Assembly: GCF_004296935.1 (NCBI RefSeq)
Contig: NZ_SCVH01000122.1
Location: 1-40,817, forward strand
Reading direction: 5' to 3'
Source: Reyranella sp.
GTDB lineage: Bacteria; Pseudomonadota; Alphaproteobacteria; Reyranellales; Reyranellaceae
Length of the DNA stretch: 40,817 nt
The first letter of the stretch is position 1, and the number at the start of each line of letters is the position of its first letter. The position numbers and the translations under genes are program-made. Of this stretch, positions 10,375-18,565 are shown piece by piece. The notes under the pieces are model-generated. The model saw only the letters and a list, made by a program, of their open reading frames with translations, did no database searches and was not told the DNA's origin.

Positions 10375-10917
10375 TTAGGCCGCGCGTTCCCGGCGGAGGC
10401 GGCGCTCGGCCACGAAGGCGGCGGCCTCCCGCCACGGCGCCAGCGTCCAGAAGGAGCGGGCGCGGCCGGACGGCGAGGCGAGCACGAAGGCCACCGCGCC
10501 CTCCAGCGGTTCCATGTGACGGCCGTAGCCGGGCGCCTTCACGCCGAGCGCCAGGGCGGCGGCGTGTTTGCTGGTGAAGGCGATGGCGGCGGGCTTGTAG
10601 CGGCGCAGCTTGGCGTGCAGCGATCTCGTATCCATGGCATGGGCGCTCAGCTCATGGTCGGAGCCGACCTCGGTCTTGTTGAGGTCGGTGAGGCCGAGCC
10701 CATGGCCCAGCAGCTCGCGAAAACGGTCCGGTGCGAAACGCTCCGGCGTCAGGCCGACGGCGTGCAGCGTCGGCCAGAAGGCGTTGCCGGGGTTGGCATA
10801 GTAGGCACGTGCCTGGAACGACGCCGGGCTGGGCGCGGTGCCGCAGAACACCAGATCAAGACCCGGCGCCAGCAGGTCGGGCAGTCGGTGACTATTGCGG
10901 CTTGATGCCCGCGGCAC
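10375..10917 (-). CDS. mug: mismatch-specific uracil/thymine DNA glycosylase-like protein (Mug/TDG family)
   Basis: DNA repair glycosylase fold that removes uracil or damaged bases from mismatches. It has 180 residues. The N-terminal part (LLAPGLDLVFCG) and NPGNAFWPTLHAVGLTPERF match the Mug family, and the second DNA-contact loop is SPSGRAR. The first motif reads GTAPS at residues 26-30 where E. coli Mug has GINPG, so the catalytic Asn is replaced by Ala28. The start codon is GTG at 10917; it overlaps the 3' end of the receptor gene by 26 bases, and I see no better start. The changed motif suggests a different member of the UDG superfamily. Confidence 0.82.
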   Translation of the reverse strand: MPRASSRNSHRLPDLLAPGLDLVFCGTAPSPASFQARAYYANPGNAFWPTLHAVGLTPERFAPDRFRELLGHGLGLTDLNKTEVGSDHELSAHAMDTRSLHAKLRRYKPAAIAFTSKHAAALALGVKAPGYGRHMEPLEGAVAFVLASPSGRARSFWTLAPWREAAAFVAERRLRRERAA

Positions 10918-11878
10918 GGATGACCTCGCCCCAGCGCTTGTACTCCGCCTTGATGAAGGTATCGACCTCGGCCATCGACATGGTGCCCGGCTCGAAGCCG
11001 CCGGCCTTCATGCTGGCGATGACATCGGGCGACTGCAGCGCGCGGTCGGTGGCGGCCCGCAGCTTGTCCTTGATTTTGGGTGACGTGCCGGCCGGGACCG
11101 CCCACATCGACCACGAGGTGACGACGAGGTCGGGGAAGCCCGCCTCGACGAGTGTCGGCGTGTTGGGCAAGGCCTCGGAGCGCTTGGCGCCGGTCGTGGC
11201 GATCGGCTTCAGCTTGCCGGCGCTCACCTGGCCCATCAGCGAATCGACGTTGGCGATGCACATCGGGATGTGGCCGGCCAATACGTCAGCCGCCGCCGCC
11301 GCGGCGCCGCGGTAGCTGATGAAGGTCATGTCGATGCCGGTCTTCTGCTTGAGCAGTTCCATGGTGAGCGACGGCGAGGTGCCGACGCCGGAAGAACCGT
11401 ATTGATACTTGCCGGGCTCGGCCTTGGCCGCTGCGATCAGCTTCTGCGGCGTGTCGTGCGGGAAGCCGGGCTGACAGGCGAGCAGGTTGGGCTGCGTGCC
11501 GATCCAGGCCGCGGGCTCGAGGTCGGTGAAGGCATTGTAGGGCGGCTTGGCGTAGAGATTGGGCACCAGCGCATGGCTGCCGATGCCGCCCAGCAGCACC
11601 GAGTAGCCGTCCGGCGGCGACTTGGCGACGTTGTCCGCCGCGATCGAGCCGCCGGCGCCGGTGCGGTTGTCGATCAGGAACGACTGACCCAGCAACTCGG
11701 TGAGCTTGACGCCGAGGCGGCGGGCGATGTTGTCCTGCGAGCCGCCCGGGGTGAACGGGCAGACGATGCGCACCGACTTGGTCGGCCAATCCTCGCCCTG
11801 GGCGAAGGCGGGGCGCATGAGCCCGCGCTCTGCGAACGGCAGCGTCGTAAGCACGGCGGCAAAAGCGCGTCTTTTCAT
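10892..11878 (-). CDS. Bug family (tripartite tricarboxylate transporter) substrate-binding receptor
   Basis: Periplasmic receptor for small organic acids, the TctC component of tripartite tricarboxylate transporters. It has 328 residues from the ATG at 11878, which has GGAGG at 11884-11888; an in-frame upstream start at 11932 is less likely. The signal peptide is residues 1-26 (AFA|QG). Family motifs are VRIVCPFTPGGSQDNIAR, NRTGAGGSIAADNVAKSPPDGY and GKYQYGSSGVGTSPSL. No TctA/TctB membrane genes are in the window, so it is an orphan receptor. It is divergent from the acyl-CoA dehydrogenase/CoA-transferase operon, which suggests the solute may be the acid activated there (inference). Confidence 0.93.
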   Translation of the reverse strand: MKRRAFAAVLTTLPFAERGLMRPAFAQGEDWPTKSVRIVCPFTPGGSQDNIARRLGVKLTELLGQSFLIDNRTGAGGSIAADNVAKSPPDGYSVLLGGIGSHALVPNLYAKPPYNAFTDLEPAAWIGTQPNLLACQPGFPHDTPQKLIAAAKAEPGKYQYGSSGVGTSPSLTMELLKQKTGIDMTFISYRGAAAAAADVLAGHIPMCIANVDSLMGQVSAGKLKPIATTGAKRSEALPNTPTLVEAGFPDLVVTSWSMWAVPAGTSPKIKDKLRAATDRALQSPDVIASMKAGGFEPGTMSMAEVDTFIKAEYKRWGEVIRAAGIKPQ

Positions 11879-11962
11879 CGTTTCCTCCAGTTGCCGCAGC
11901 ATAACATTGACTCGGACGGAACGTCTTTCCACCTTGTCGCCTCAATTTCGGGAGGAAGAACG

Positions 11963-13123
11963 ATGACCGGCATCGACAAGGCCGACGAAGCCCAGCTTCT
12001 GGCGACCATCGACCGCTGGATCGAGCGCGAGGTGGCGCCGCGTGTGAAGGAGTTCGACCACGCCGACAAATGGCCGGCCGAGATCGTCGAACAGATGAAG
12101 GAGCTCGGCCTGTTCGGCGCCACCATCAGTCCCGAGTATGGCGGCCTCGGCCTGCCGGCCCGCACCTACGCCGAGATCGTGATGCGCGTCTCCTCGGTGT
12201 GGATGGCGATCACCGGCATCTTCAACTCGCACCTGATGCTGGCATTGGCGGTCGAGAAGTTCGGCACGGAACGTCAGAAGCAGCAGTGGCTGCCCAAGTT
12301 CGCGACCGGCGAGATCCGGGGCGGGCTGGCATTGACCGAACCTGACGCCGGCACCGACCTGCAGTCGATCCGCATGGTGGCCAAGCGCGACGGCAACGAC
12401 GGCTACGTGATCAACGGCACCAAGACCTGGATCTCCAACGGCATCGAGGGCCATTGCTTCGCCATGCTGGTCAAGACCGACCCGCAGGCCAATCCGCGCC
12501 ACACCGGCATGAGCCTGTTCATCACGCCCAAGGGGCCGGGTTTCCGCGTTGGCCGCAAGCTCGAGAAGCTGGGCTACCATTCGATCGATTCGGGCGAGCT
12601 GATCTTCGAGGACTACCGCATTCCGGCCGACCATCTGATCGGCGAGGTCGAGGGCAAGGGCTTTGCCCAGGTGGCGGGTGGGCTGGAACTCGGCCGCATC
12701 AACGTCGCTTCCCGTGGCGTCGGCATCGCCGAGGGCGCGCTTCGCCTCGCCACGAGCTATGCCCAGATGCGCAAGACCTTCGGCAAGCCGATCTGGGAGC
12801 ACCAGGCGATCGCGCTCAAGATCGGCGAGATGGCCACACGCGCCCGGGCCGCGCGGCTGCTCACCCTCGACGCCGCCGACATCTTCGATCGCGGCGAGCG
12901 CTGCGACATGGAGGCCGGCATGGCCAAGTATTTCTCCTCGGAGGCGGCGCTGGAGAACAGCATCGAGTCGATGCGCATCCACGGTGCCTACGGCTACTCC
13001 AAGGAGTACGACATCGAGCGCCTCTACCGCGACGCGCCGCTCACCTGCATTGGCGAGGGCACCAACGAGATGCAGCGCCTCATCATCGCGCGCCAGTGGG
13101 TGCGCCGGAATCCGGTATCGTGA
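11963..13123 (+). CDS. acyl-CoA dehydrogenase
   Basis: FAD enzyme oxidising an acyl-CoA to its 2,3-enoyl-CoA. It has 386 residues from the ATG at 11963, behind GGAGGAAG at 11951-11958. FAD and substrate motifs are present: LTEPDAGTDLQSI at 124-136 and WISNGIEG at 156-163. The C-terminal segment GEGTNEMQR contains Glu365, aligned with the catalytic base of medium-chain acyl-CoA dehydrogenase. It is the first gene of a three-gene operon, and its stop overlaps the GTG start of the CoA-transferase gene (13120-13123). The sequence resembles the glutaryl/short-chain side of the family but I cannot assign a substrate. Confidence 0.93.
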   Translation: MTGIDKADEAQLLATIDRWIEREVAPRVKEFDHADKWPAEIVEQMKELGLFGATISPEYGGLGLPARTYAEIVMRVSSVWMAITGIFNSHLMLALAVEKFGTERQKQQWLPKFATGEIRGGLALTEPDAGTDLQSIRMVAKRDGNDGYVINGTKTWISNGIEGHCFAMLVKTDPQANPRHTGMSLFITPKGPGFRVGRKLEKLGYHSIDSGELIFEDYRIPADHLIGEVEGKGFAQVAGGLELGRINVASRGVGIAEGALRLATSYAQMRKTFGKPIWEHQAIALKIGEMATRARAARLLTLDAADIFDRGERCDMEAGMAKYFSSEAALENSIESMRIHGAYGYSKEYDIERLYRDAPLTCIGEGTNEMQRLIIARQWVRRNPVS

Positions 13124-14256
13124 AGCCTCTGGAGGGAATTCGCGTCCTGACGTTGGAACAGTTCGGCGCCGGGCCCTACGGCACCATGTTCCTGGCCGAG
13201 CTCGGCGCCGAGGTGATCAAGATCGAGGCACCCGAGGGCGATCCGTCGCGTCAGGTCGGGCCTTATAAGTTGGGCAAGGACGACAGCGAATATTTCCAGG
13301 CCTGGAACCTCGGCAAGAAGAGCGTCACCGTCGACATGAAATCGGCCGAGGGCCGGCGGCAGTTCGAGGCGCTGGTGAAGAGCGCGGACTGCGTCGTCAA
13401 CAATCTGCGCGGCACCCAACCGGCCAAGCTCGGCATCGACTATGCCAGCTTGAAACATCTCAAGCCCTCGATCGTCTGCCTGCACATCTCCGCCTACGGT
13501 CGCGCCAACGCCCGCAACGACTGGCCGGGCTACGACTTCCTCATGCAGGCCGAAGCGGGCCTCATGGAGCTCACCGGCGAGCCCGAAGGCCCGCCGACGC
13601 GGGTCGGGGTGTCGATGATCGACAGCATGAGCGGGCTGACGGGCATCGTCGGCTTGCTCGCCTGCCTGTTGCGGGCGCGCACGACGGGGCAGGGCTGCGA
13701 CGTCGAAACCTGCCTCTACGACGTCGCCATGCACCAGCTCACCTATCCCGGCTTCTGGTATCTCAACGAAGGCGACGTCTCGCCGCGCGTGCCCCGGAGC
13801 GCCCATCTCTCGCTGGCGCCGGTCCAGACCTTTCCGACGAAGGACGGCTGGATCTTCATCATGTGCATGACCCAGAAATTCTGGCTGTCGCTCTGCGAGG
13901 CACTGGGCCGGAACGATCTCTTGGCCGATCCGCGCTTCCCCGATCCCAATGCGCGGGCAAAAAACCGGGCCGAGATGACCGATGAGCTCGATCCGACCTT
14001 TCGCACGCGCACCACGGCGGAATGGCTGACGAGACTGAACGGCCTCCTGCCGGCGGCGCCGGTCAACAAGCTCGACGCGGCGCTCGACAGTTCCTTTGCG
14101 CGCGAGACCGGAATGGTATCTTCGGTGCCGCATCCGGTGAAGGGCGAGTTGAGGGTGATCGCCAATCCGATTCGCGTCGATGGGGAGCGGCTGGCGCAGG
14201 CCGCGTGTTCGCCGCTCGGCGCCGACAACGACTCCCTGCTGGGAGGGCGCCCATGA
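13120..14256 (+). CDS. class III CoA-transferase (CaiB/BaiF family), first of a tandem pair
   Basis: Transfers CoA between acyl groups through an aspartyl-CoA anhydride. It has 378 residues from a GTG at 13120 that overlaps the dehydrogenase stop. The N-terminal motif PLEGIRVLTLEQFGAGPYG ... LGAEVIKIEAP is diagnostic, and the likely catalytic Asp is in PTRVGVSMIDSMSG. It ends inside the ATG of the second CoA-transferase (ATGA, 14253-14256). It is only moderately similar to that neighbour, so they are separate paralogues and not a recent duplication. A heteromeric enzyme is possible. Confidence 0.93.
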   Translation: MKPLEGIRVLTLEQFGAGPYGTMFLAELGAEVIKIEAPEGDPSRQVGPYKLGKDDSEYFQAWNLGKKSVTVDMKSAEGRRQFEALVKSADCVVNNLRGTQPAKLGIDYASLKHLKPSIVCLHISAYGRANARNDWPGYDFLMQAEAGLMELTGEPEGPPTRVGVSMIDSMSGLTGIVGLLACLLRARTTGQGCDVETCLYDVAMHQLTYPGFWYLNEGDVSPRVPRSAHLSLAPVQTFPTKDGWIFIMCMTQKFWLSLCEALGRNDLLADPRFPDPNARAKNRAEMTDELDPTFRTRTTAEWLTRLNGLLPAAPVNKLDAALDSSFARETGMVSSVPHPVKGELRVIANPIRVDGERLAQAACSPLGADNDSLLGGRP

Positions 14257-15365
14257 AGCTCGAGGGACTGAAGGTCGTCGACCTGTCGTGGTTCCTGCCG
14301 GGACCCTATCTCACCACGGCACTGGCCGATCACGGTGCCGAGGTGATCAAGGTCGAACCGCCCGGCGAAGGTGATCCTGGTCGGCAGATCAAGCCCGCGG
14401 ACGAACGCACCTCGGTGTTCTTCCGCAACATGGGCCGTGGCAAGAAGAGCGTGGTGCTCGATCTCAAGAGCGAGCAGGGCCGCGCCGATCTCTTTCGCCT
14501 CGCGTCGGAAGCCGACGTGCTGGTCGAGTCATTCAGGCCGGGCGTCGCGGCGCGCTTCGGCATCGGCTACGACGCCGTCGCCGCGGCGAATCCCGGCATC
14601 GTCTATTGCTCGATCAGCGCCTTCGGTCAGGACGGCGCCTATCCCGGCCGCGCCGCGCACGATCTGGCGCTCGAAGCCATGACCGGCGTGCTGAGCCTGA
14701 CCTTGGGCGACGACGGACGGCCCGCCATTCCCGGCATTCCGGTCGCCGACCTGGTGAGCGGCCTGCATGGCCTCTCCGGCGTGCTGATGGCGCTGCTGCG
14801 GCGGCAGACCACCGGGAAGGGCGACTACATCGACGTCTCCATGCACGAGGCGCTGATGGCGTCGTGCGCCAACGTGGTCGGCAGCGCTTTCGCCGAGAAC
14901 AAGCACCCCGACGTGAAACAGCAGCGCACCACCGGCGGCTCGGCCTTTTATCGCGTCTACGACACTTCCGATGGCCGCCAGCTCGTGATCGCCGGCCAGG
15001 AGATGAAGTTCATAAAGAACCTGCTGGGCGCGCTCGGGAAGCCCGAGATGGCGCCGCTCTGCGAATGGCCTGGCGCGCACCAGAAACCGGTGGCGGATTT
15101 CCTCGAAGCCACGTTCAGGGCCAAGCCGCTGGCGCACTGGATGCAATGGCTCGACACGCTCGACATCTGTTGGGGTCCGGTGAACACGCTGCCGGAGGCG
15201 ATCGTTGATCCGAACCTCGCCAAGCGCGGCATGATCGTCACCGACGAACAGGGGCGCAAACACTTCGCGCCCGTCGTCCGCTTCCGGAACGAGCCGTCAA
15301 AACCGCTTTACCACGAACCGCTGCTCGGTGAGCATACGGATGAGGTGTTGAAGCGGAGGGGATGA
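14253..15365 (+). CDS. class III CoA-transferase (CaiB/BaiF family), second of a tandem pair
   Basis: 370 residues from the ATG at 14253, backed by GGGAGGG. Motifs are LEGLKVVDLSWFLPGPYLT, DHGAEVIKVEPP, RGKKSVVLDLKSEQG and the likely catalytic Asp in IPGIPVADLVSG. It is the last gene of the operon with the acyl-CoA dehydrogenase and the first CoA-transferase. Operons of a dehydrogenase with two such subunits are known for benzylsuccinate (bbsEFG). The similarity here is in layout only; the substrate is unknown. A palindromic element begins at its stop. Confidence 0.93.
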   Translation: MKLEGLKVVDLSWFLPGPYLTTALADHGAEVIKVEPPGEGDPGRQIKPADERTSVFFRNMGRGKKSVVLDLKSEQGRADLFRLASEADVLVESFRPGVAARFGIGYDAVAAANPGIVYCSISAFGQDGAYPGRAAHDLALEAMTGVLSLTLGDDGRPAIPGIPVADLVSGLHGLSGVLMALLRRQTTGKGDYIDVSMHEALMASCANVVGSAFAENKHPDVKQQRTTGGSAFYRVYDTSDGRQLVIAGQEMKFIKNLLGALGKPEMAPLCEWPGAHQKPVADFLEATFRAKPLAHWMQWLDTLDICWGPVNTLPEAIVDPNLAKRGMIVTDEQGRKHFAPVVRFRNEPSKPLYHEPLLGEHTDEVLKRRG

Positions 15366-15470
15366 CCCCCTCCGGCCTTCGCCCACCTCCCCCGATGACG
15401 GGGGAGGAGTGACTTCATCTCTTCTCCTCCCCCGCTTGCGGGGGAGGTGCCCCGAAGGGGCGGAGGGGTC
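15364..15470. repeat. palindromic intergenic repeat, probably also a bidirectional terminator
   Basis: Between the stops of converging genes lies a dense set of inverted repeats. Hairpin A has the stem CCTCCCCC/GGGGGAGG (15386-15393 and 15400-15407). Hairpin B repeats the same arms extended to CCTCCCCCGC/GCGGGGGAGG (15426-15435 and 15438-15447). A third small stem GCCCC/GGGGC is at 15449-15461. The outer flanks GACCCCCTCCGG and CGGAGGGGTC are inverted copies, so the whole 107 bases is one imperfect palindrome built from two similar units. The form is like REP/BIME-type elements. No other copy is in the window. Confidence 0.7.
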
Positions 15471-17271
15471 AGCCGACCAGCGCCACGGCCTGCGCCAGCG
15501 GCACCGGCGCGTCGTCGAGCAGGAGGTCCATCGCCTCCTGCTCCCATGGCGACTCGCTGAGCGACAGCGGGTCCTGCGGCGCGAGGCGATGTTCGATCAC
15601 CAGGCGCGACAGCAGGAGCCGGCGGGCATCGCCGCCTTGCGCACCGAGAGTGGCGCCTTCCCAGGCCAGCAGCGCCGCCGTCGTGGCGTGATAGAGGGCG
15701 CCCGCGGCCAGCCTGGAGCGCTTCTCGTGCTTGGGATCTGACGCGACCGCCTCGGCGAAGCGTTCGACGCGGTCGAGGGTGGCGCCCAGCAGGCCCTTGT
15801 ACTGGCCGGGGAGCGCGCCGCTCGGCTCGTACTTCGCCTTGAGCGCGGCGCCCAGCGTCTTGTGGCCGCCTGATTTGCCGACGGCGCGCTGCACCACGTC
15901 CAGTGCGTTGATGTTGGAGGTGCCTTCCCAGAGGGTGCCGATCTGGGCGTCGCGCACCAGCCGCGCCGTCACCCATTCCTCGATGTAGCCCAGGCCGCCC
16001 TTGACCTCGAGGGCGGCGCTGGCGACCGGGATGTTGTCGCGGCAGGCGCGGAACTTGTAGACCGGCGTCAGGATGCGCAGCAGGTTCGCCGCGTCCTTGT
16101 CTCCCTTGTCGGCCTTGCCCATCGTGTCGGCGGAGAAGGCGTACATGGAGAGCGCCTGCTCGGTCGGCAGCATGATCTTCATCAATTGGCGGCGCAGCAG
16201 CGGATATTCGCTGGTGGCGCGGCCGAAGGCGCGGCGGCCGCGCGCGGCCGCCAGTGCTTCGTTGAGGCAGCGGCGCATCATCGAGGCGGCGCGCACGCCG
16301 TGGCTCAAGCGTGACAGGTTCACCTGCTCCATCATCTGCTTGAAACCGCGGCCGACGTCGCCCACGGCATAGGCGATGGCGCCGTCGAGGACGATCTCGC
16401 CCGAGGCCATGGAGCGCGTGCCGAGCTTGTCCTTCAGTCGCACGATCCGGTAGCTGTTGCGGCTGCCGTCTTCCAGCCGTCGCGGCATGGCGAACAGGCC
16501 GAGCCCCTGCGTCCCCGGCGCCGCGCCGCGCGGACGGGCCAGCAGCACGGCGACATCGGCGTCGGCGTGGCTGCAAAACCATTTCTGGCCGTAGAGCTTC
16601 CAGCGCTCGACGCCATCGGGGCCGACACCGATCCGTTCGGCTTCGGTCTCGAGCGCGCCGACGTCGGAGCCGCCGGCCTTCTCGGTCATGAACTGCGTGC
16701 CCTTCAGCATGGTCGCTGGGTCCTGGCTCAGCAGCCGGTCGAGCAGCAGTTTCTTGAGGGCGTCGGAGCCGTAGCGCTTGATGATGAAGTTGGAGGTGTC
16801 CGACACCGAGACCGGGCACATCAGGCCGAACTCGCCCTGCACGAAGAGATAGGTGATGCCGTACTTCACCAGCGGATGCGCCGGCTCCTTCATCCCGAGC
16901 ACGCCGGCACGATGGCTCATGGCGTGCATGCCGTAGTCCTCGAAGGCGATCTTCTCCATCTCGCGGTAGGCGGGATGGTAGTCGATCCAGTCCTCGTCGC
17001 GGCCGAAGCGGTCGCGGGCATTGAGCACCGGCGGGTGCTTGTCGGCCGTCATGGCGAGGTCGTCGAGGCGTCCGCCGGCGAGCGCGCCCAGCCGGTCGAA
17101 GTGGGGCGTCATCGCCGCCCGCAGGCCGGGCTCCATGTAGAGCGAGACCAGGTCCTGGAACTGCCGGTCGATGGCGTAGAAATTCCGGCCGTGGACGTCG
17201 GGCGCGATGTGGTGTGCGCCGTGCGGCCCCTCGTTCACGTCGTGCGTCCGGTCAGGCATCATGTCGGGCAT
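15469..17271 (-). CDS. acyl-CoA dehydrogenase, AidB-like long form
   Basis: 600 residues, longer than the roughly 390 of ordinary acyl-CoA dehydrogenases because of extra N- and C-terminal regions. Motifs match the AidB-like group: TEKAGGSDVGALET, LYGQKWFCSHADADVAVLLARP, and WEGTSNINALDV with the catalytic-type Glu. AidB itself binds DNA and protects against alkylation, while others in this group are true dehydrogenases; I cannot separate these. The start is the ATG at 17271 behind GGAGAG; a second ATG three codons on (17262) is possible. It lies 29 bases downstream of the sirtuin gene on the same strand, so the two probably form an operon. Confidence 0.92.
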   Translation of the reverse strand: MPDMMPDRTHDVNEGPHGAHHIAPDVHGRNFYAIDRQFQDLVSLYMEPGLRAAMTPHFDRLGALAGGRLDDLAMTADKHPPVLNARDRFGRDEDWIDYHPAYREMEKIAFEDYGMHAMSHRAGVLGMKEPAHPLVKYGITYLFVQGEFGLMCPVSVSDTSNFIIKRYGSDALKKLLLDRLLSQDPATMLKGTQFMTEKAGGSDVGALETEAERIGVGPDGVERWKLYGQKWFCSHADADVAVLLARPRGAAPGTQGLGLFAMPRRLEDGSRNSYRIVRLKDKLGTRSMASGEIVLDGAIAYAVGDVGRGFKQMMEQVNLSRLSHGVRAASMMRRCLNEALAAARGRRAFGRATSEYPLLRRQLMKIMLPTEQALSMYAFSADTMGKADKGDKDAANLLRILTPVYKFRACRDNIPVASAALEVKGGLGYIEEWVTARLVRDAQIGTLWEGTSNINALDVVQRAVGKSGGHKTLGAALKAKYEPSGALPGQYKGLLGATLDRVERFAEAVASDPKHEKRSRLAAGALYHATTAALLAWEGATLGAQGGDARRLLLSRLVIEHRLAPQDPLSLSESPWEQEAMDLLLDDAPVPLAQAVALVG

Positions 17272-17300
17272 TCGTCTCTCCTTTGCTTTGCCGGCCGCCA

Positions 17301-18044
17301 CTACCAACCCCCGGCCTTCCAGCCCTCGGCCAGGATGCGCTCGACGTAGGGCGGCACGATCCGGGTGGCGGGGCCGTAGATGTGGTCCTGGAACAGCGTC
17401 TGGTTCTCGGTCGGTTCGAGATTGAGTTCGACGGTGCGGACCCGCGCCCGGCGCCGGACGTGCAGCACGAACCCCGCCGCCGGATAGACCTGACCGGAGG
17501 TCCCTATGGCCATGAACAGGCCGCACTTGTCGAGCGCGGCGTAGATCTCGTCGAGATGCATCGGCTGCTCGCCGAACCATACGATGTTGGGTCGCAGCTC
17601 GCCCACCGCGCCGCACTTCGCGCACACCGAGTCGATCGCCAGATCGGCGTCGGACGGGAATACCGTGCTGCACTTCATGCAGCGGATTTCGCCCTCGCGG
17701 CCGTGCATGTGAAGGACGTTCTTCGATCCCGCCATCTCGTGCAGCGGGTCGATGTTCTGCGTGACGATGGTGACGTCGCCGCCGTACTTCGCCTCGAGGC
17801 GGGCCAGCGCATCGTGGGCGGCGTTGGGGGCGACCTGGGCGGCCCGGAAAAGGCCGCGCGCCTCGTTGTAGAAATCGAGCACCTTCTTCTTGTCGCGATG
17901 CCAGCCTTCGAGGGTGGCGACGTCCTCCAGGTTGACCCGGTTCCACAACCCATCGGGGTCGCGGAAGGTGTCGATGCCGCTTTCCTTGGAGATGCCCGCG
18001 CCGGTCAGCACCACGATGCCGGGCGGGAAGTAATCCTGATGCAT
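17301..18044 (-). CDS. cobB: NAD-dependent protein deacylase, sirtuin (SIR2/CobB family)
   Basis: Removes acyl groups from lysine using NAD. It has 247 residues: NAD motif GAGISKESGIDTFRD at 15-29, TQNID at 95-99, catalytic His114 in HMHG, zinc cysteines 122, 125, 141 and 144, and GTSGQVYPAAGF. Ungapped comparison with remembered E. coli CobB (FYN to PNAAH) puts Tyr92 at Tyr59 but Arg95 at Ala62. The Tyr-x-x-Arg pair tied to succinyl/malonyl removal is therefore incomplete, although Arg63 is next to it. The gene probably heads an operon with the acyl-CoA dehydrogenase, a fitting partner since both deal with acyl-CoA chemistry. It is divergent from the phosphatase gene, with 35 bases between starts. 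Confidence 0.94.
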   Translation of the reverse strand: MHQDYFPPGIVVLTGAGISKESGIDTFRDPDGLWNRVNLEDVATLEGWHRDKKKVLDFYNEARGLFRAAQVAPNAAHDALARLEAKYGGDVTIVTQNIDPLHEMAGSKNVLHMHGREGEIRCMKCSTVFPSDADLAIDSVCAKCGAVGELRPNIVWFGEQPMHLDEIYAALDKCGLFMAIGTSGQVYPAAGFVLHVRRRARVRTVELNLEPTENQTLFQDHIYGPATRIVPPYVERILAEGWKAGGW

Positions 18045-18079
18045 GTTGCGAAATCTAGCGCCGTGCTAGGGTGGAGGCC

Positions 18080-18565
18080 ATGACCATCAAGGTCCTCTTC
18101 GTCTGCACCGCGAACCTTTGCCGCTCACCGATGGCCGAGGGCGTTTTTCGCGCCCTGGTCGAGCGTGCCGGCATGGCCGATGCGTTCGAGATCGCCTCGG
18201 CCGGAACGTCGGAAAAATTCGTCGGCCAGTCGCCGGCGCCGGCGGCGCTCGAGATCGCGGCCAGCCGCGGCTACGACATTTCGAACATCCGCGCCCGCCA
18301 GGTGACGGGCGACGACGTCGCCCACTTCGACTACCCGCTGGCGATGGACAGCAGCCATCTCGTGGAGATGCGCTGGCTGGCGCCCCGCGCGCTGGTCGGC
18401 AAACCCAAGCTGTTCCTGAGTTTCGCGCCGCCGATGGGCGTCGTCGACGTGGCGGATCCGATCGGCGGACCGAGGGCGGGCTTCGAACGCGCCCTCAGCC
18501 TCATCGAAGCCGGCTGCAAGGGCCTGCTCGAGCGCGTGAAGCCGGCGGTCAGAACGGCCATTTGA
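18080..18565 (+). CDS. low-molecular-weight protein-tyrosine phosphatase
   Basis: 161 residues. The active-site loop CTANLCRS has the family Cys9-x5-Arg15, and the general acid Asp126 is in DVADPIGG. Phosphatases of this family act on phosphotyrosine (or on phosphoarginine in Gram-positives), but no kinase is in the window. Start at ATG 18080; an in-frame GTG at 18071 would add three residues. The 3' end overlaps the end of the opposite-strand dimethylformamidase-like gene by 17 bases. Confidence 0.93.
   Translation: MTIKVLFVCTANLCRSPMAEGVFRALVERAGMADAFEIASAGTSEKFVGQSPAPAALEIAASRGYDISNIRARQVTGDDVAHFDYPLAMDSSHLVEMRWLAPRALVGKPKLFLSFAPPMGVVDVADPIGGPRAGFERALSLIEAGCKGLLERVKPAVRTAI

Noticed and set aside
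11270-11962. Upstream in-frame extension of the acyl-CoA dehydrogenase
   Set aside because: It is antisense to the Bug receptor gene. The ribosome site and family N-terminus place the start at 11963.
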